Shown piece after piece: positions 24,984 to 33,845 of a stretch of 62,130 nucleotides of DNA. Position 1 is the first letter of the stretch. Each line of letters opens with the position of its first letter. The notes beneath the pieces are model-generated. The model ran no database searches and had not been told where the DNA came from. It saw only the letters and a program-made list of their open reading frames with translations. The translations under genes and the position numbers were made by a program. This DNA is from JAVVEG01 sp032251455 (GTDB lineage: Bacteria; Pseudomonadota; Gammaproteobacteria; Pseudomonadales; Pseudohongiellaceae): NCBI GenBank assembly GCA_032251455.1, contig JAVVEG010000018.1, forward strand, positions 1-62,130, read 5' to 3'.

Positions 24984-25613
24984 TCATCTGGAAACCAACC
25001 AGTCCCTGACATCCGGGATACTGGTAAAACCAAGAGTGAAATTCGACGCCAGGTCCCGCAGTGCCGCGACAGTAGCGCCATTGATACCCGCTTCTGTCGA
25101 ACGCAAAGTCTCCTTTGTAGTCTTGCCATAAGCAGTCAAGACCCAATCGGCAATGTAACCTCCATCCGGTGTCACCAGGCGCATATTGTATTTAAGCCAG
25201 ACTTCGAAAACATCCAATTGCGTTTTCTGGGGCAATGCCAGCTGAAACTCTTCTATCGACGGTGAAAAGACTGCATCGATACCGGCTGATGTTGCTGCCT
25301 CGGGAGACTCCAGCAGTACCACACGTTCAAACATGGAAGGCAGAATCGAATTGAACAGCTCAATATGCGTTTCCCCGCTGCTTATCCGATACTCTTCCTG
25401 CCCCATGTCGGTGTATTCAACATAGGTATGATTGCGCAGCTCATCATCATAAAAAACGCCGATACTCAGTGGCAGTTTGTTGACATTGGGTTGTGGGTAG
25501 CTACCTACCACACTGATGTTGTTGACCCCACAGGCTGCCAGCAGCAGCGAACCAAGCAACAATAAAACCTGCCGTGTCTGCAGCGGTACTCTGTTTTTCC
25601 CCAGCTCACTCAT
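24984..25613 (-). CDS. Lipoprotein of unknown function
   Basis: About 209 residues, with lipobox LLLAACG after a hydrophobic segment and a mature domain of mixed alpha/beta character containing GVFYDDELRNHTYVEYTDMG. No family is recognised. I start at the ATG at 25613; a TTG at 25643 directly after the preceding stop is the alternative and would add ten residues to the signal peptide. It follows the two VWA-protein genes by about 30 bases and precedes another lipoprotein gene. Confidence 0.6.
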   Translation of the reverse strand: MSELGKNRVPLQTRQVLLLLGSLLLAACGVNNISVVGSYPQPNVNKLPLSIGVFYDDELRNHTYVEYTDMGQEEYRISSGETHIELFNSILPSMFERVVLLESPEAATSAGIDAVFSPSIEEFQLALPQKTQLDVFEVWLKYNMRLVTPDGGYIADWVLTAYGKTTKETLRSTEAGINGATVAALRDLASNFTLGFTSIPDVRDWLVSR

Positions 25614-25643
25614 ATTCAGGATTCCATTTACAAGACAAGCCAA

Positions 25644-26639
25644 TTATTCAAATGAATTCAATCCCACGAAAGTCCCACCATTTCTCTGCGTCAGTTCCCG
25701 CATCAGTGAGGCGAAGCGATAGGCGCTTTGGTGGAATCTTCTCTCCAGCGAGAAGATCACTGGAAATCCTATGGCATGGATTCTGACCATGCGGTTGCCA
25801 TCCGGATCTTCCTTGTTGATCCTGTCAATGGTCTCTATCACCTGGGTGATCGAGCCACCTGGCTGAAAATCGTCACCCAACACATAGATGCTGATCTTTT
25901 TGTCCGGTTCGTAGAACGAACTGATGGCCCGGGTAACCCCTTCCACCGGACTGCTGTTGCTGAACGGATTCCAATTGCGCAGTGTACTGATGATTGCGCT
26001 GCGCCGACCCGGCGTATCCGGTATCCACTGGTTCCGGTAGGAGTTGTACATGAACTCTCCCATGTCGTTCATGATCTGTATCCCCTTCACTTCAGGATAA
26101 ATCTCCAGTGTATCGATGACAATATCCAGCATCTTTCTCCAGGCGGCATTGAACATGCTGCCGGAAGTATCTATGACAAAAATGATGTACTCGCTATCAA
26201 CCGGAATCCCTCCTACCAGATCATTATCCCGGCTGAAATCTTCCCCAAGCAGCCTTTGCATCTCCTCGGAAAGCGATTGCCTGGCCAGTGCCAGCTTGCT
26301 TTCTTCCTCGACCACTTCTTCGGCAATCTGTTTGCTGGTCTGATACCGGGCTTCGATCAGCGAGCGTTCCCGGCGCGCAATGGCCAGTCGCTGCTGAAAC
26401 GCTGACAGCTGTTCCTGTTTGGCGTTGAGCTCCCGGTTCACAATAGCTGTTTCGCCCCGGATACGGAACAGCTCCTGCTGCAACTCTGCCACGGGACGCC
26501 GCTCATCCACCGTGCTGTCCAGCGTCACCGGTGCTGAGCTTTCGGTGATCATCAGCAACAGGATGATCGCGCCAAAACCACAGGAGATGACATCCAGGAA
26601 TGCAATGCTTGAACCTTCTGTTGCGCGACGCTTGCTCAT
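25644..26639 (-). CDS. Membrane-anchored VWA protein with ExbD/TolR-like FLDV helix (second copy)
   Basis: A 331-residue protein: short cytoplasmic N-terminus, one transmembrane helix (about 12-32) with Asp16 in AFLDVISCGFGA, a coiled coil (about 45-130), and a periplasmic von Willebrand A domain with a complete-looking MIDAS start DTSGSM (Asp157, Ser159, Ser161). The FLDV motif lies where ExbD and TolR carry the membrane aspartate (FIDVM, LLDVL), so I infer it partners the ExbB-like protein encoded nearby. It is clearly paralogous to the next gene upstream, one base away. The VWA domain replaces the usual ExbD periplasmic domain. Its ligand is unknown. Confidence 0.75.
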   Translation of the reverse strand: MSKRRATEGSSIAFLDVISCGFGAIILLLMITESSAPVTLDSTVDERRPVAELQQELFRIRGETAIVNRELNAKQEQLSAFQQRLAIARRERSLIEARYQTSKQIAEEVVEEESKLALARQSLSEEMQRLLGEDFSRDNDLVGGIPVDSEYIIFVIDTSGSMFNAAWRKMLDIVIDTLEIYPEVKGIQIMNDMGEFMYNSYRNQWIPDTPGRRSAIISTLRNWNPFSNSSPVEGVTRAISSFYEPDKKISIYVLGDDFQPGGSITQVIETIDRINKEDPDGNRMVRIHAIGFPVIFSLERRFHQSAYRFASLMRELTQRNGGTFVGLNSFE

Positions 26640-26640
26640 G

Positions 26641-27735
26641 TCATGGCCAATCCCGTGATGGGCTTAGAAAGGATCCTCTACTGCGTTGTGCCAGTATCCA
26701 GTAGGCAGCAGCAGCACTCGGGTCACCTTCCAAGGGTAACAGAATAATATTGACCGGAATATTGACCGGAAGATATTCAACTGCTTTTCCAAAAAGATCC
26801 AGCCTGTCTCCAGGAGTTATCAGCCGAGCCTGGCGTCGTTCACTGGACAGGGTCGGAAGTCCGTCAGTAATCAGATAAATATTGTCCGGCCTTGGATTCA
26901 GATCAGAAACCGACTGAAAAACTTTCTCCAGATTGGTACCGTTGGCAGGGACCAGTTGCCCGACGTTGTTGATGGCCTGGTCCAGCCCATCCTTGTCGGC
27001 AACCTCCAGCCATTCCCCTTCGGTACCCGGGATAACGGCGCGTACCTCATCATTGAAGGCGTAGATCTGATACTGACTTGCCACCGGCAACTGACTGCTA
27101 ATCCAATCCACCGTTTTTACCGCCTGCTGCCATTTACGCGCCTGGCGCTTGTTGCCATCGGGCATATTGCGTATGCGCAGTATATTGACCAGGGTTTCAT
27201 CCAGCATGCTCGATGACATATCCAGCAGGACCAATATCCGGTTGCCACCCAGGAACATCCCGGTCAGGTACTGTCTGTCACCTTCTCCGACAAAAGCGCG
27301 GGCATCACTGCCGGTCTGCTCAACGGCGCTGCTCTGCAAGCGCAACAGATCTTCCTCAAGGGATTTGATGTCAGCACGCAGTCTTTCAATGCTTTCCTCG
27401 CTACCCAGGCTGACACCTTCCAGTTCGGCCAGTTGTTGCCTGAAATCATCAATCTCCTGTTGCACCCGGTTGGCCAGCCCCTGGGTGGTCACCACTTCCA
27501 GGCTGATTTCGGCCAGGGTATTGCGTATCTGCACCAGGTTTTCCTCGCCCTGGAGAATTTCCTCTTCCAGCAATTCAACTTCGGCTGTTACCGTTGGCTC
27601 ATTTTCGTCAGTTCTTTCCGTGGCCGTATGATCCAGGATCAGGAAAATCAGGATCACTGCGCCAAACCCGCAGGACATCACATCCAGAAAGGCCAGACTG
27701 ATGGGGTCAAATGCGCTCTTTTTTTTACGCGCCAT
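26641..27735 (-). CDS. Membrane-anchored VWA protein with ExbD/TolR-like FLDV helix (first copy)
   Basis: 364 residues with the same plan as its downstream neighbour: basic N-terminus, helix at about 12-34 with Asp18 in AFLDVMSCGFGAVIL, a predicted coiled coil at about 50-140, and a VWA domain with MIDAS residues Asp172/Ser174/Ser176 (LDMSSSM), Thr268 (NGTNL) and Asp291 (TDG). Paralogy with the next gene suggests that the two form a mixed or asymmetric stator partner, like ExbD dimers inside an ExbB pentamer (family knowledge), but this is inferred. It overlaps the Hsp70-like gene by 11 bases, consistent with coupled translation. Confidence 0.78.
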   Translation of the reverse strand: MARKKKSAFDPISLAFLDVMSCGFGAVILIFLILDHTATERTDENEPTVTAEVELLEEEILQGEENLVQIRNTLAEISLEVVTTQGLANRVQQEIDDFRQQLAELEGVSLGSEESIERLRADIKSLEEDLLRLQSSAVEQTGSDARAFVGEGDRQYLTGMFLGGNRILVLLDMSSSMLDETLVNILRIRNMPDGNKRQARKWQQAVKTVDWISSQLPVASQYQIYAFNDEVRAVIPGTEGEWLEVADKDGLDQAINNVGQLVPANGTNLEKVFQSVSDLNPRPDNIYLITDGLPTLSSERRQARLITPGDRLDLFGKAVEYLPVNIPVNIILLPLEGDPSAAAAYWILAQRSRGSFLSPSRDWP

Positions 27736-29098
27736 CTCTCACCTTTATCAGTTCAAGCGCCTGGGGTTGATCCCGATAGCTGAGACGATCGCCAATTTCC
27801 AGCTCCCTGGCTTCACTCAACGGTTGACCGTTGAGTAACAAGCCTGCCTCAACCTGGCGCAATACCATGCCGCCTTGCTGCGTTTCCTCCAGCCTGGCCA
27901 GTTGGGTGCTGGCTTTTCCGGCACTGCCATTGACCCGCAACTGACTGCCGTCTTCATCCAGGGCCAGAATCAAACCATCGCGCAGAGGCCAGGCCTCGTG
28001 CCCGAGCAGAACATGACTCGGGGCGCGATTCTGGGTAGTCGCTTGCTGTGCGCCAGTTGCTGCTGTCAGTCCGAATGCTTCTCTGTCACCCAGGTCCAGC
28101 CTCCGGGTAAATTGCAAGCCTTGTCCGGACTGCTGCAATTGTGACTGCAACGCCAGCGCTGTCTCAATCATATCCTTGTTGGCAATTGCCAGCGGAGGCT
28201 GCGCGGCTGCGTTGTGCACAAGCTCGTGAATGCCCGGCAGCACATCCAATTGCTCCGAGAGCAGAACCCGGGACAGGTCGGCATCGGCACGCGGTAGATG
28301 CTGATGGATTTTCTGGTAAAGCGGGCGCAGGCGTGCAGCCAGGCTGGCGCGGGTCAGTTTGGCCTGATGGGTGGATTTATCGGTCGCAATTTCCAGCAAC
28401 AAGGTGTTTTCCGCATCATCATTTTGTTGCAACCAGGCCGGCAGCACATCGTACAGATGCTGCTCCCACTGCGCCGAATGTTGAGGATTGAACCGGCTTT
28501 GCTGGATGAAGGTATCGGTCAGCAATTGCACCAGGCTATCCGTACAGGCCGCCCATCCTGTATCGGGGACCTGCACCAGTGATTCGCTTTTCAACTCGTT
28601 CCCGGGTTGCTCACACCGGGTCAACAGCGTCTGGTGCAAATGCTGCTCCATCACCAGCAGGGAATCCGTACCACCGTGCTGTTTTTGTGCAGCAGCACCC
28701 AACAGGGCGCTGTCCACCAGACCCACTACCTGAAAGGGACTTTGTTTGAACAGTCCCAGGAGAATTGCCAGTTGCTGACGATTGTAACTTGCCGGCACGG
28801 CAAGAATGATTTCACCATCAACATCAGCCGCTTGAGCCATATGCAACAAATGGGCATGAACGATATCTGCGGTATGCCTGAAATGGGCCAGAGGTCGTGA
28901 CAGGGGGTCCATGCTGAGCCTGTACCAGAATTCATTGCTGGCATTGACCGGATGGATACGGTTGAGCCGGGCTGCCTCATCGCCAAACAGAATCTGCTTG
29001 TCCACCACCACCACATAACCCGGGCTGCTGAGAATGAGGCCACTCTCGTCTCCCAGAGTGATGGCATTGTCATTGACGATGAAAACCCCTGTGCTCAT
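27725..29098 (-). CDS. Hsp70/actin-like protein with FHA-like C-terminal segment
   Basis: A 457-residue predicted cytoplasmic protein. The first about 340 residues resemble a degenerate Hsp70/actin-fold ATPase: EIILAVPASYNRQQLAIL and GLVDSALLGAA mirror the Hsp70 VPAYFND and NEPTAAA regions, but I see no intact DLGGGT phosphate motif, so ATP hydrolysis is doubtful. The last about 85 residues (LLLNGQPLSEARELEIGDRL) resemble an FHA or YscD-like cytoplasmic domain. It overlaps the ExbB-like gene by one base (TAATG type) and the VWA gene by 11. It may dock on the cytoplasmic side of the channel. This is inference. Confidence 0.65.
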   Translation of the reverse strand: MSTGVFIVNDNAITLGDESGLILSSPGYVVVVDKQILFGDEAARLNRIHPVNASNEFWYRLSMDPLSRPLAHFRHTADIVHAHLLHMAQAADVDGEIILAVPASYNRQQLAILLGLFKQSPFQVVGLVDSALLGAAAQKQHGGTDSLLVMEQHLHQTLLTRCEQPGNELKSESLVQVPDTGWAACTDSLVQLLTDTFIQQSRFNPQHSAQWEQHLYDVLPAWLQQNDDAENTLLLEIATDKSTHQAKLTRASLAARLRPLYQKIHQHLPRADADLSRVLLSEQLDVLPGIHELVHNAAAQPPLAIANKDMIETALALQSQLQQSGQGLQFTRRLDLGDREAFGLTAATGAQQATTQNRAPSHVLLGHEAWPLRDGLILALDEDGSQLRVNGSAGKASTQLARLEETQQGGMVLRQVEAGLLLNGQPLSEARELEIGDRLSYRDQPQALELIKVRDGA

Positions 29099-29910
29099 TA
29101 CTGATCATCCCGCCCCGGTACCTGGAGATAACGCATCAGATATTCATCAGTGTAGGCCTGGGTATCCAGTACCAGGCGGTCCTGAATCAACAACAGCTGG
29201 TGCAACAGAAACATCAGCAAAATGCTGGTGACCAGGGCGACAAAAGTTGAGTTGAACGCAACGCCCAAGCTGACAGTCACCCCCAGAATATCCCCCGAGA
29301 CGGCCTGATGCGCCTGGCCCAGTGCCGTACCGATGCCGCGCACTGTGCCCAGAAAGCCGATGGAGGGAATTGCCCAGGCAATATAACGTACGATATTCAG
29401 CTCACTTTCCAGTCGCTCGGATTCGGTTTCGCACAAGTCCTTGATGGTGGCGGCCACATCCTGGATATTCCGCGTGGTGCCGAAGCGATGCAGACCAACA
29501 AGAATCACCCTGGGTAAAAGATAGCCGCGCTCTTGCTCAGGCAGGGCCTGCACCGGGCGGGCATATTGCCTGGCGTCCTCCGGCAAAATGCTGGTGCCAT
29601 CGGATACCTGCAACAATTTGCGGTCCAGCAACCGGCGCTCCTTCATGGTCCGCTGCGCTTTCATGCCAATGATGGCCAACGCCCAGAACATGAGAATGAT
29701 GCAGGTCTCCTGTTCAAAATCCTTGAGCACGATATACAGGGAGCGTTCGGGCACGTAATCCGCATCAGCTGCCGTCATTGCCTCCTGCTGCTGCTGGACA
29801 AATTCAGCATTGGGGCGAATCACTGCCACATAAATGGCATGCACCACGATGACGGCGATGACCAGGGCGAAAAGCTGGTAGATGACTTCCGAAAGGTAGT
29901 TCTGTTTCAT
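29098..29910 (-). CDS. MotA/TolQ/ExbB-family proton-channel protein
   Basis: A 270-residue inner-membrane protein with helices at about 11-31, 66-84, 172-197 and 209-241. The last two carry the family signature: AIPSIGFLGTVRGIGTALG with Thr189 and GVTVSLGVAFNSTFVAL with Thr222, corresponding to the polar residues lining the ExbB/TolQ pore. It has four helices rather than the three of ExbB, and a cytoplasmic segment of about 85 residues between helices 2 and 3. Its partners are probably the two FLDV-helix VWA proteins encoded two and three genes downstream. It heads the membrane-motor part of the operon. Confidence 0.85.
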   Translation of the reverse strand: MKQNYLSEVIYQLFALVIAVIVVHAIYVAVIRPNAEFVQQQQEAMTAADADYVPERSLYIVLKDFEQETCIILMFWALAIIGMKAQRTMKERRLLDRKLLQVSDGTSILPEDARQYARPVQALPEQERGYLLPRVILVGLHRFGTTRNIQDVAATIKDLCETESERLESELNIVRYIAWAIPSIGFLGTVRGIGTALGQAHQAVSGDILGVTVSLGVAFNSTFVALVTSILLMFLLHQLLLIQDRLVLDTQAYTDEYLMRYLQVPGRDDQ

Positions 29911-29943
29911 GCAAGAGTTCCTGTTATGTCCTTGGGTATTTGC

Positions 29944-30207
29944 TCAGATATCGGTTGGAAATGATACGCCCAGATCCCGCGAAATCTGTTCAGAGGGGAT
30001 AAACCGCTCATTTCCTTCTCCCTGCTCGGGCGCTGCTTCAGCATTGGCTGCATCGGTCGGTTCACTGGCGGCAACCGATCCGTCCGCGCCGGTCTGGCCC
30101 ACAGCTTCCTGTCCACCCACATTGCCGCCGGACTGGTCTTGCGACTGATCCTGCCCCAGAGCAGACTGCATCAACAACAACATCACCAACAAAGTCACTG
30201 TACGCAT
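29944..30207 (-). CDS. Small secreted low-complexity protein
   Basis: 87 residues: a signal peptide (TLLVMLLLMQSALG), a Gln/Gly/Ala-rich unstructured middle, and a C-terminal stretch (SEQISRDLGVSFPTDI) that looks ordered and is the only part likely to be conserved. No family is recognised. It sits between the PEGA-SUMF1 gene (three bases away) and the ExbB-like gene (33 bases away). It could be a periplasmic linker or regulator peptide of the system, with the C-terminal tail as a docking site; this is speculation from position. Confidence 0.6.
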   Translation of the reverse strand: MRTVTLLVMLLLMQSALGQDQSQDQSGGNVGGQEAVGQTGADGSVAASEPTDAANAEAAPEQGEGNERFIPSEQISRDLGVSFPTDI

Positions 30208-30210
30208 TGG

Positions 30211-32325
30211 CTATTCCCCCAGATACCGGGCAATACGAAAGCCCAGATCATTGCGTGCTTCCTCACCAAAATCACGAAAAGACAGGCGCATCTCGGTGAT
30301 GGCACTGTGCGCCCAGCTGGAACCCTTGATGGTTCGGAAACGTCCCTCTTCCGGTCCCAATGGGTCCACTTCCTGGACACCGCTCAAGGCACCGACTGCG
30401 CCGTAATAATCATGCACCCACTCGGACACATTCCCGGCCAGATCATAGATGCCATGGTAATTCGCCCCAAACTCTCCAACCGGCGCCGTTCCGGAGAACC
30501 CATCATCATAGTCGATCAGGAACTGACCCAGAAAGCTGCTGGTTGAACGATCTGCAAAATTACCCGCGCCTTCGGGGGGTGGCAATTGTTCACCCCAGGG
30601 AAAGCGCAGTATATTACCTTGACCATCGGTTCTGGCCGCCCATTCCCACTCGGCCTCTGTGGGTAAACGGTAGCCATTCGAATCCGGATTGATTCCAGTC
30701 ACGACACCTTCTTCCACCTGGTAGAAGACCGGCAAACCTTCCTGTTCACTGAGCCAGTTACAATATAAAGCAGCATCGGTCCAGGTGACATTCACCACAG
30801 GCTGCCGGGCCAAATCCAAAGACCGGCCTTGCAGACTGCCGGAGGCATGGTCCGGCCGAAACCGGCGAAACTGTTCATTGTTGACCTCATGCAGGGACAG
30901 ATAAAACGGTTTCTCCAGCAACACATCACGCAGTGTCTCATTGGCCCGGCGCCCGGGTTCCCGGCGCGAGGCTCCCATGGTAAAGGCGCTTGGGTAAAAC
31001 AGTTTCAGCGGCTGCCCGGCTACCGTGCTTATTTCCGGCTTTATCGATTCCAGCCGGGCCTGCTCCAGCGACTTCAACTGGACCCGTATCTCCTGGTCCA
31101 GACCTGGGCGGGAAGTGAATGTGGTGGCATAGGGCACATAGCCCTGCTTGCGGATTTCGACCCGCTGGTTGGCCGCCATCAATTCGATGCGTTGATTGGC
31201 CTCGCCCCGGAATTCACCATCGATATACAATTCGGCATCAGCTGGAACTGCACGAATATCGACCATTGCGGTTATAGGCGTCAATGCAATGGTAATATCC
31301 TGCTCTTCTTCAGGCTGGGTCCGGATACTCCGGGAAGCCGTATTGAAGCCGGTTCGAAACAGCTGAATCTGATGTTCCTGTCCTGGCGGCAGAGCGACCT
31401 CCAGCGGCGTCTGGCCGCGGAACTCCCCGTTGATGGTGACATTGGCATTGCCCGGCTCCGAGCGAATGAAAACCAGGCCATCGGCGCGCTCCAGCGTAAC
31501 TGGAGGCAGCGCCTGGTCCTCCCCTGCCGTAATCAACAGGTCATCCTGCCAGGCTTTGTAGCCTGCCAGTTTCAGCGTCAGTTCACGCCCTCCCTGCAGC
31601 AGCTCGACCCGCAACGGTGTCACTCCCAGCAGCTCGCCATCCACCAGGACATCCGCTCCCGCAGGAACCGATTGCAGGCTCACTTCTGCCCAGGCAGGGC
31701 GCATGCTGACCGCAAAGCTCTGCTCTTGCAGACGCCCGGCAATGCTGATTTGTTCAGTATGAGGCAGATAACGTTCGCTCAAAACCTGCAACTCATACTC
31801 TCCCGGTGGAATTTCCTGGGCTACAAGAGGAATCGAGCCCAGCTCTACCCCATCCAGCAGCACTCGCGCACCATCCAGGCTTTCCGCAGCTCCAGCAGGT
31901 TCTGCGCTAGTGACGGTAAACGTGATGATGCCCGGGCGCGGCTCCAGACTGACCTGGTAGTTCTGGGCGGCCTGATCGCCAACCTGTAACTGGTAGGCCT
32001 TATCAAAATACCCTTCGGCATTGATTGCCAATGAATACTCACCAGGCCTCATAAGATAGCGCTGCCCCAGCTGTACAGCAAAACCCGACTCTACCGTAAT
32101 GTCTGCCAGCGGAGGGATTGTCTCAACGAATACAGAGCGAGCCGTCAAGACAAACCAGGCTGCAGAGCCCGCCAGCAGAACAAAGCCCAGAATGAGGGCA
32201 TAAACCGGTCGAAAGTGAAAACGGGCTCTCTCGGTTTCCTGTTCTGCCGGAGTGAAGTCTACCGGGATGATCAGCTCAGCATCATCGGCTGTTGAATCCT
32301 TGCGTGTGTCCTGCATGTCGATCAA
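30211..32325 (-). CDS. PEGA-repeat protein with C-terminal SUMF1/FGE-like domain
   Basis: A 704-residue bitopic inner-membrane protein. A cytoplasmic N-terminus of about 40 residues precedes one helix (about 40-61), then four or five PEGA-type beta repeats (about 70-425; examples VPAGADVLVDGELLGVTPL, SEPGNANVTINGEFRGQTPL, VPADAELYIDGEFRG), and a SUMF1 domain (about 440-704; AFTMGASRREPGRR, LPTEAEWEWAARTDG, GIYDLAGNVSEWVHDY, IKGSSWAHSAITEMR). No cysteines follow GSSW, so it is not an active formylglycine enzyme; a binding role for wall glycans or proteins is more likely. Its ATG overlaps the preceding stop by four bases (ATGA). Confidence 0.85.
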   Translation of the reverse strand: MIDMQDTRKDSTADDAELIIPVDFTPAEQETERARFHFRPVYALILGFVLLAGSAAWFVLTARSVFVETIPPLADITVESGFAVQLGQRYLMRPGEYSLAINAEGYFDKAYQLQVGDQAAQNYQVSLEPRPGIITFTVTSAEPAGAAESLDGARVLLDGVELGSIPLVAQEIPPGEYELQVLSERYLPHTEQISIAGRLQEQSFAVSMRPAWAEVSLQSVPAGADVLVDGELLGVTPLRVELLQGGRELTLKLAGYKAWQDDLLITAGEDQALPPVTLERADGLVFIRSEPGNANVTINGEFRGQTPLEVALPPGQEHQIQLFRTGFNTASRSIRTQPEEEQDITIALTPITAMVDIRAVPADAELYIDGEFRGEANQRIELMAANQRVEIRKQGYVPYATTFTSRPGLDQEIRVQLKSLEQARLESIKPEISTVAGQPLKLFYPSAFTMGASRREPGRRANETLRDVLLEKPFYLSLHEVNNEQFRRFRPDHASGSLQGRSLDLARQPVVNVTWTDAALYCNWLSEQEGLPVFYQVEEGVVTGINPDSNGYRLPTEAEWEWAARTDGQGNILRFPWGEQLPPPEGAGNFADRSTSSFLGQFLIDYDDGFSGTAPVGEFGANYHGIYDLAGNVSEWVHDYYGAVGALSGVQEVDPLGPEEGRFRTIKGSSWAHSAITEMRLSFRDFGEEARNDLGFRIARYLGE

Positions 32326-33845
32326 CGCCGCCCGTTTGCTGCAATCATTTCATTACATTGGATGGTAATAGGTCCCGGGTTATGCCCAAAGCCTACCGTA
32401 AACTCTCTGCGCACATCGCGATAACCCGGCCGGGTACCTACCGCAACATATTGCCCTGGCTGCAGAGTCAGGTTCTGACGTTCGAATTTACCCAGTGCAC
32501 CAACCTGATAGAGCGTTATTTCCGTGGCATTGTCGGACAGCAGCTCTACCTCTACCGGTTGCCTGGCCTGACGCAACAATGACTCCAGGGTATCCAGCTG
32601 CTGCTGCAGGCGGGGGCCGGCATCGGCAAGATCACGCCCGGCATAATAGATGCCCACTACCTGCTCGTAGACCGCTTCATCAGCCAATCGTTCGGGTTGC
32701 TGTATTGCCTGTTCCAGCAACTGGTCCAGCTGCAAGCGTTTCTGGGCATAGTCTCTGCCTTCGGTGGCAAAAACCAGGTTATTGTCCACCGCCAAAGCGG
32801 TGTCGTAGGCGGCAACCGCTTCTGCCCATTTTTCACTGGCTACCTGTGTCTGCGCCAGGTCCCGGGCCCGATTGATCTGCGCAATGGCTATTTCATTGCG
32901 CGTCTGATTGATTGCTTCCTGTGCCTGTGCAGATTGGGGACGCATGCGCAGGGCACGTTCAAAGGCAGTGATTGCAGCTTCCGATTCTCCCCGCTGCAGT
33001 AAGGCAAAACCTTCTGACATGACTGCGGTGAATTCACGGTCGGCTATTGCCTGTCTTACCTCTTGCAAGTCTTGACCAACGCCTTGATGCAACGGATCCA
33101 GCTCTGCCGCTTCCGTCAACAGCGTCCTGGCCGCAGCCAGATCACCCTGGGTCCGCAAGGACTCGGCTTCCCGCCGCAGCTCGAGCACCTGATCCAGAGT
33201 CAGCGCACGCTCAAGACCAGTGCCGGCAGCGGAGGAATCGGACTGCAGGGTCAGTGCGACCAGAAAACTCTCTTCGGCAAGACCAGCGTCACCGGCCAGC
33301 AGGGCCGCCTCGCCTTCACTCAAATACCGGTTGAAGACCTCAGGCACGGAATCCAGCAACCCGGCAAGCAGTTGCTCCCCTTTTGCATACTGGATGCTTG
33401 CTTCCGCAAAGGTCTGATTACGATAGGCCTCATCCCCCAGCCGGGCCGCTTCCAGCGCTTGCTGGTAGGGTTCGGGTGCCCAGGTCTCCACTTCCAGCTC
33501 AACCAGTTCCTGCTGTTTGCGCAGCAGTTCGGCCAGCACATCCTGCGCCTCCTTGCGTTCCCTTGCCCGCTGCGCCTCATCAAAAGGTGAGATGGGCGTA
33601 TAGCTTGAAGTGCCAGCGGAACCCGCGACTACCACTTCGGTCTCGCTGCGCGGTGTAAAGGGCAGCTCATAGTCGGCAACCAGCTGTGGCAGCACGAAAA
33701 TAACCAGCAGAGCCAGCAACAACAGGACACCCAGAGCCAGCCAGACCCAGGGGGGGAGGGCGGCAGATGCTATTCTGTCATCATCACTTATTACTGAACT
33801 TTCACTGCTGGTGGAGTCAATTTCCTTGTCTACTGCAGAGGACAT
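32322..33845 (-). CDS. Bitopic TPR-repeat protein with C-terminal PEGA-like domain
   Basis: A 507-residue protein: acidic cytoplasmic N-terminus, one helix at about 32-55 (WVWLALGVLLLLALLVIFVL), then a long periplasmic alpha-helical region with TPR-like repeats (GDAGLAEESFLVALTLQ, GESEAAITAFERALRM, KWAEAVAAYDTALAV) and an end domain (LTLQPGQYVAVGTRPGYRDVRREFTV, written as separate parts: LTLQPGQYVAVGTR, then GYRDVRREFTV) resembling a PEGA fold. It starts inside the preceding stop (TAATG), so it is translationally coupled to the lipoprotein upstream. Likely a scaffold across the periplasm together with the PEGA-SUMF1 protein. Confidence 0.75.
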   Translation of the reverse strand: MSSAVDKEIDSTSSESSVISDDDRIASAALPPWVWLALGVLLLLALLVIFVLPQLVADYELPFTPRSETEVVVAGSAGTSSYTPISPFDEAQRARERKEAQDVLAELLRKQQELVELEVETWAPEPYQQALEAARLGDEAYRNQTFAEASIQYAKGEQLLAGLLDSVPEVFNRYLSEGEAALLAGDAGLAEESFLVALTLQSDSSAAGTGLERALTLDQVLELRREAESLRTQGDLAAARTLLTEAAELDPLHQGVGQDLQEVRQAIADREFTAVMSEGFALLQRGESEAAITAFERALRMRPQSAQAQEAINQTRNEIAIAQINRARDLAQTQVASEKWAEAVAAYDTALAVDNNLVFATEGRDYAQKRLQLDQLLEQAIQQPERLADEAVYEQVVGIYYAGRDLADAGPRLQQQLDTLESLLRQARQPVEVELLSDNATEITLYQVGALGKFERQNLTLQPGQYVAVGTRPGYRDVRREFTVGFGHNPGPITIQCNEMIAANGRR

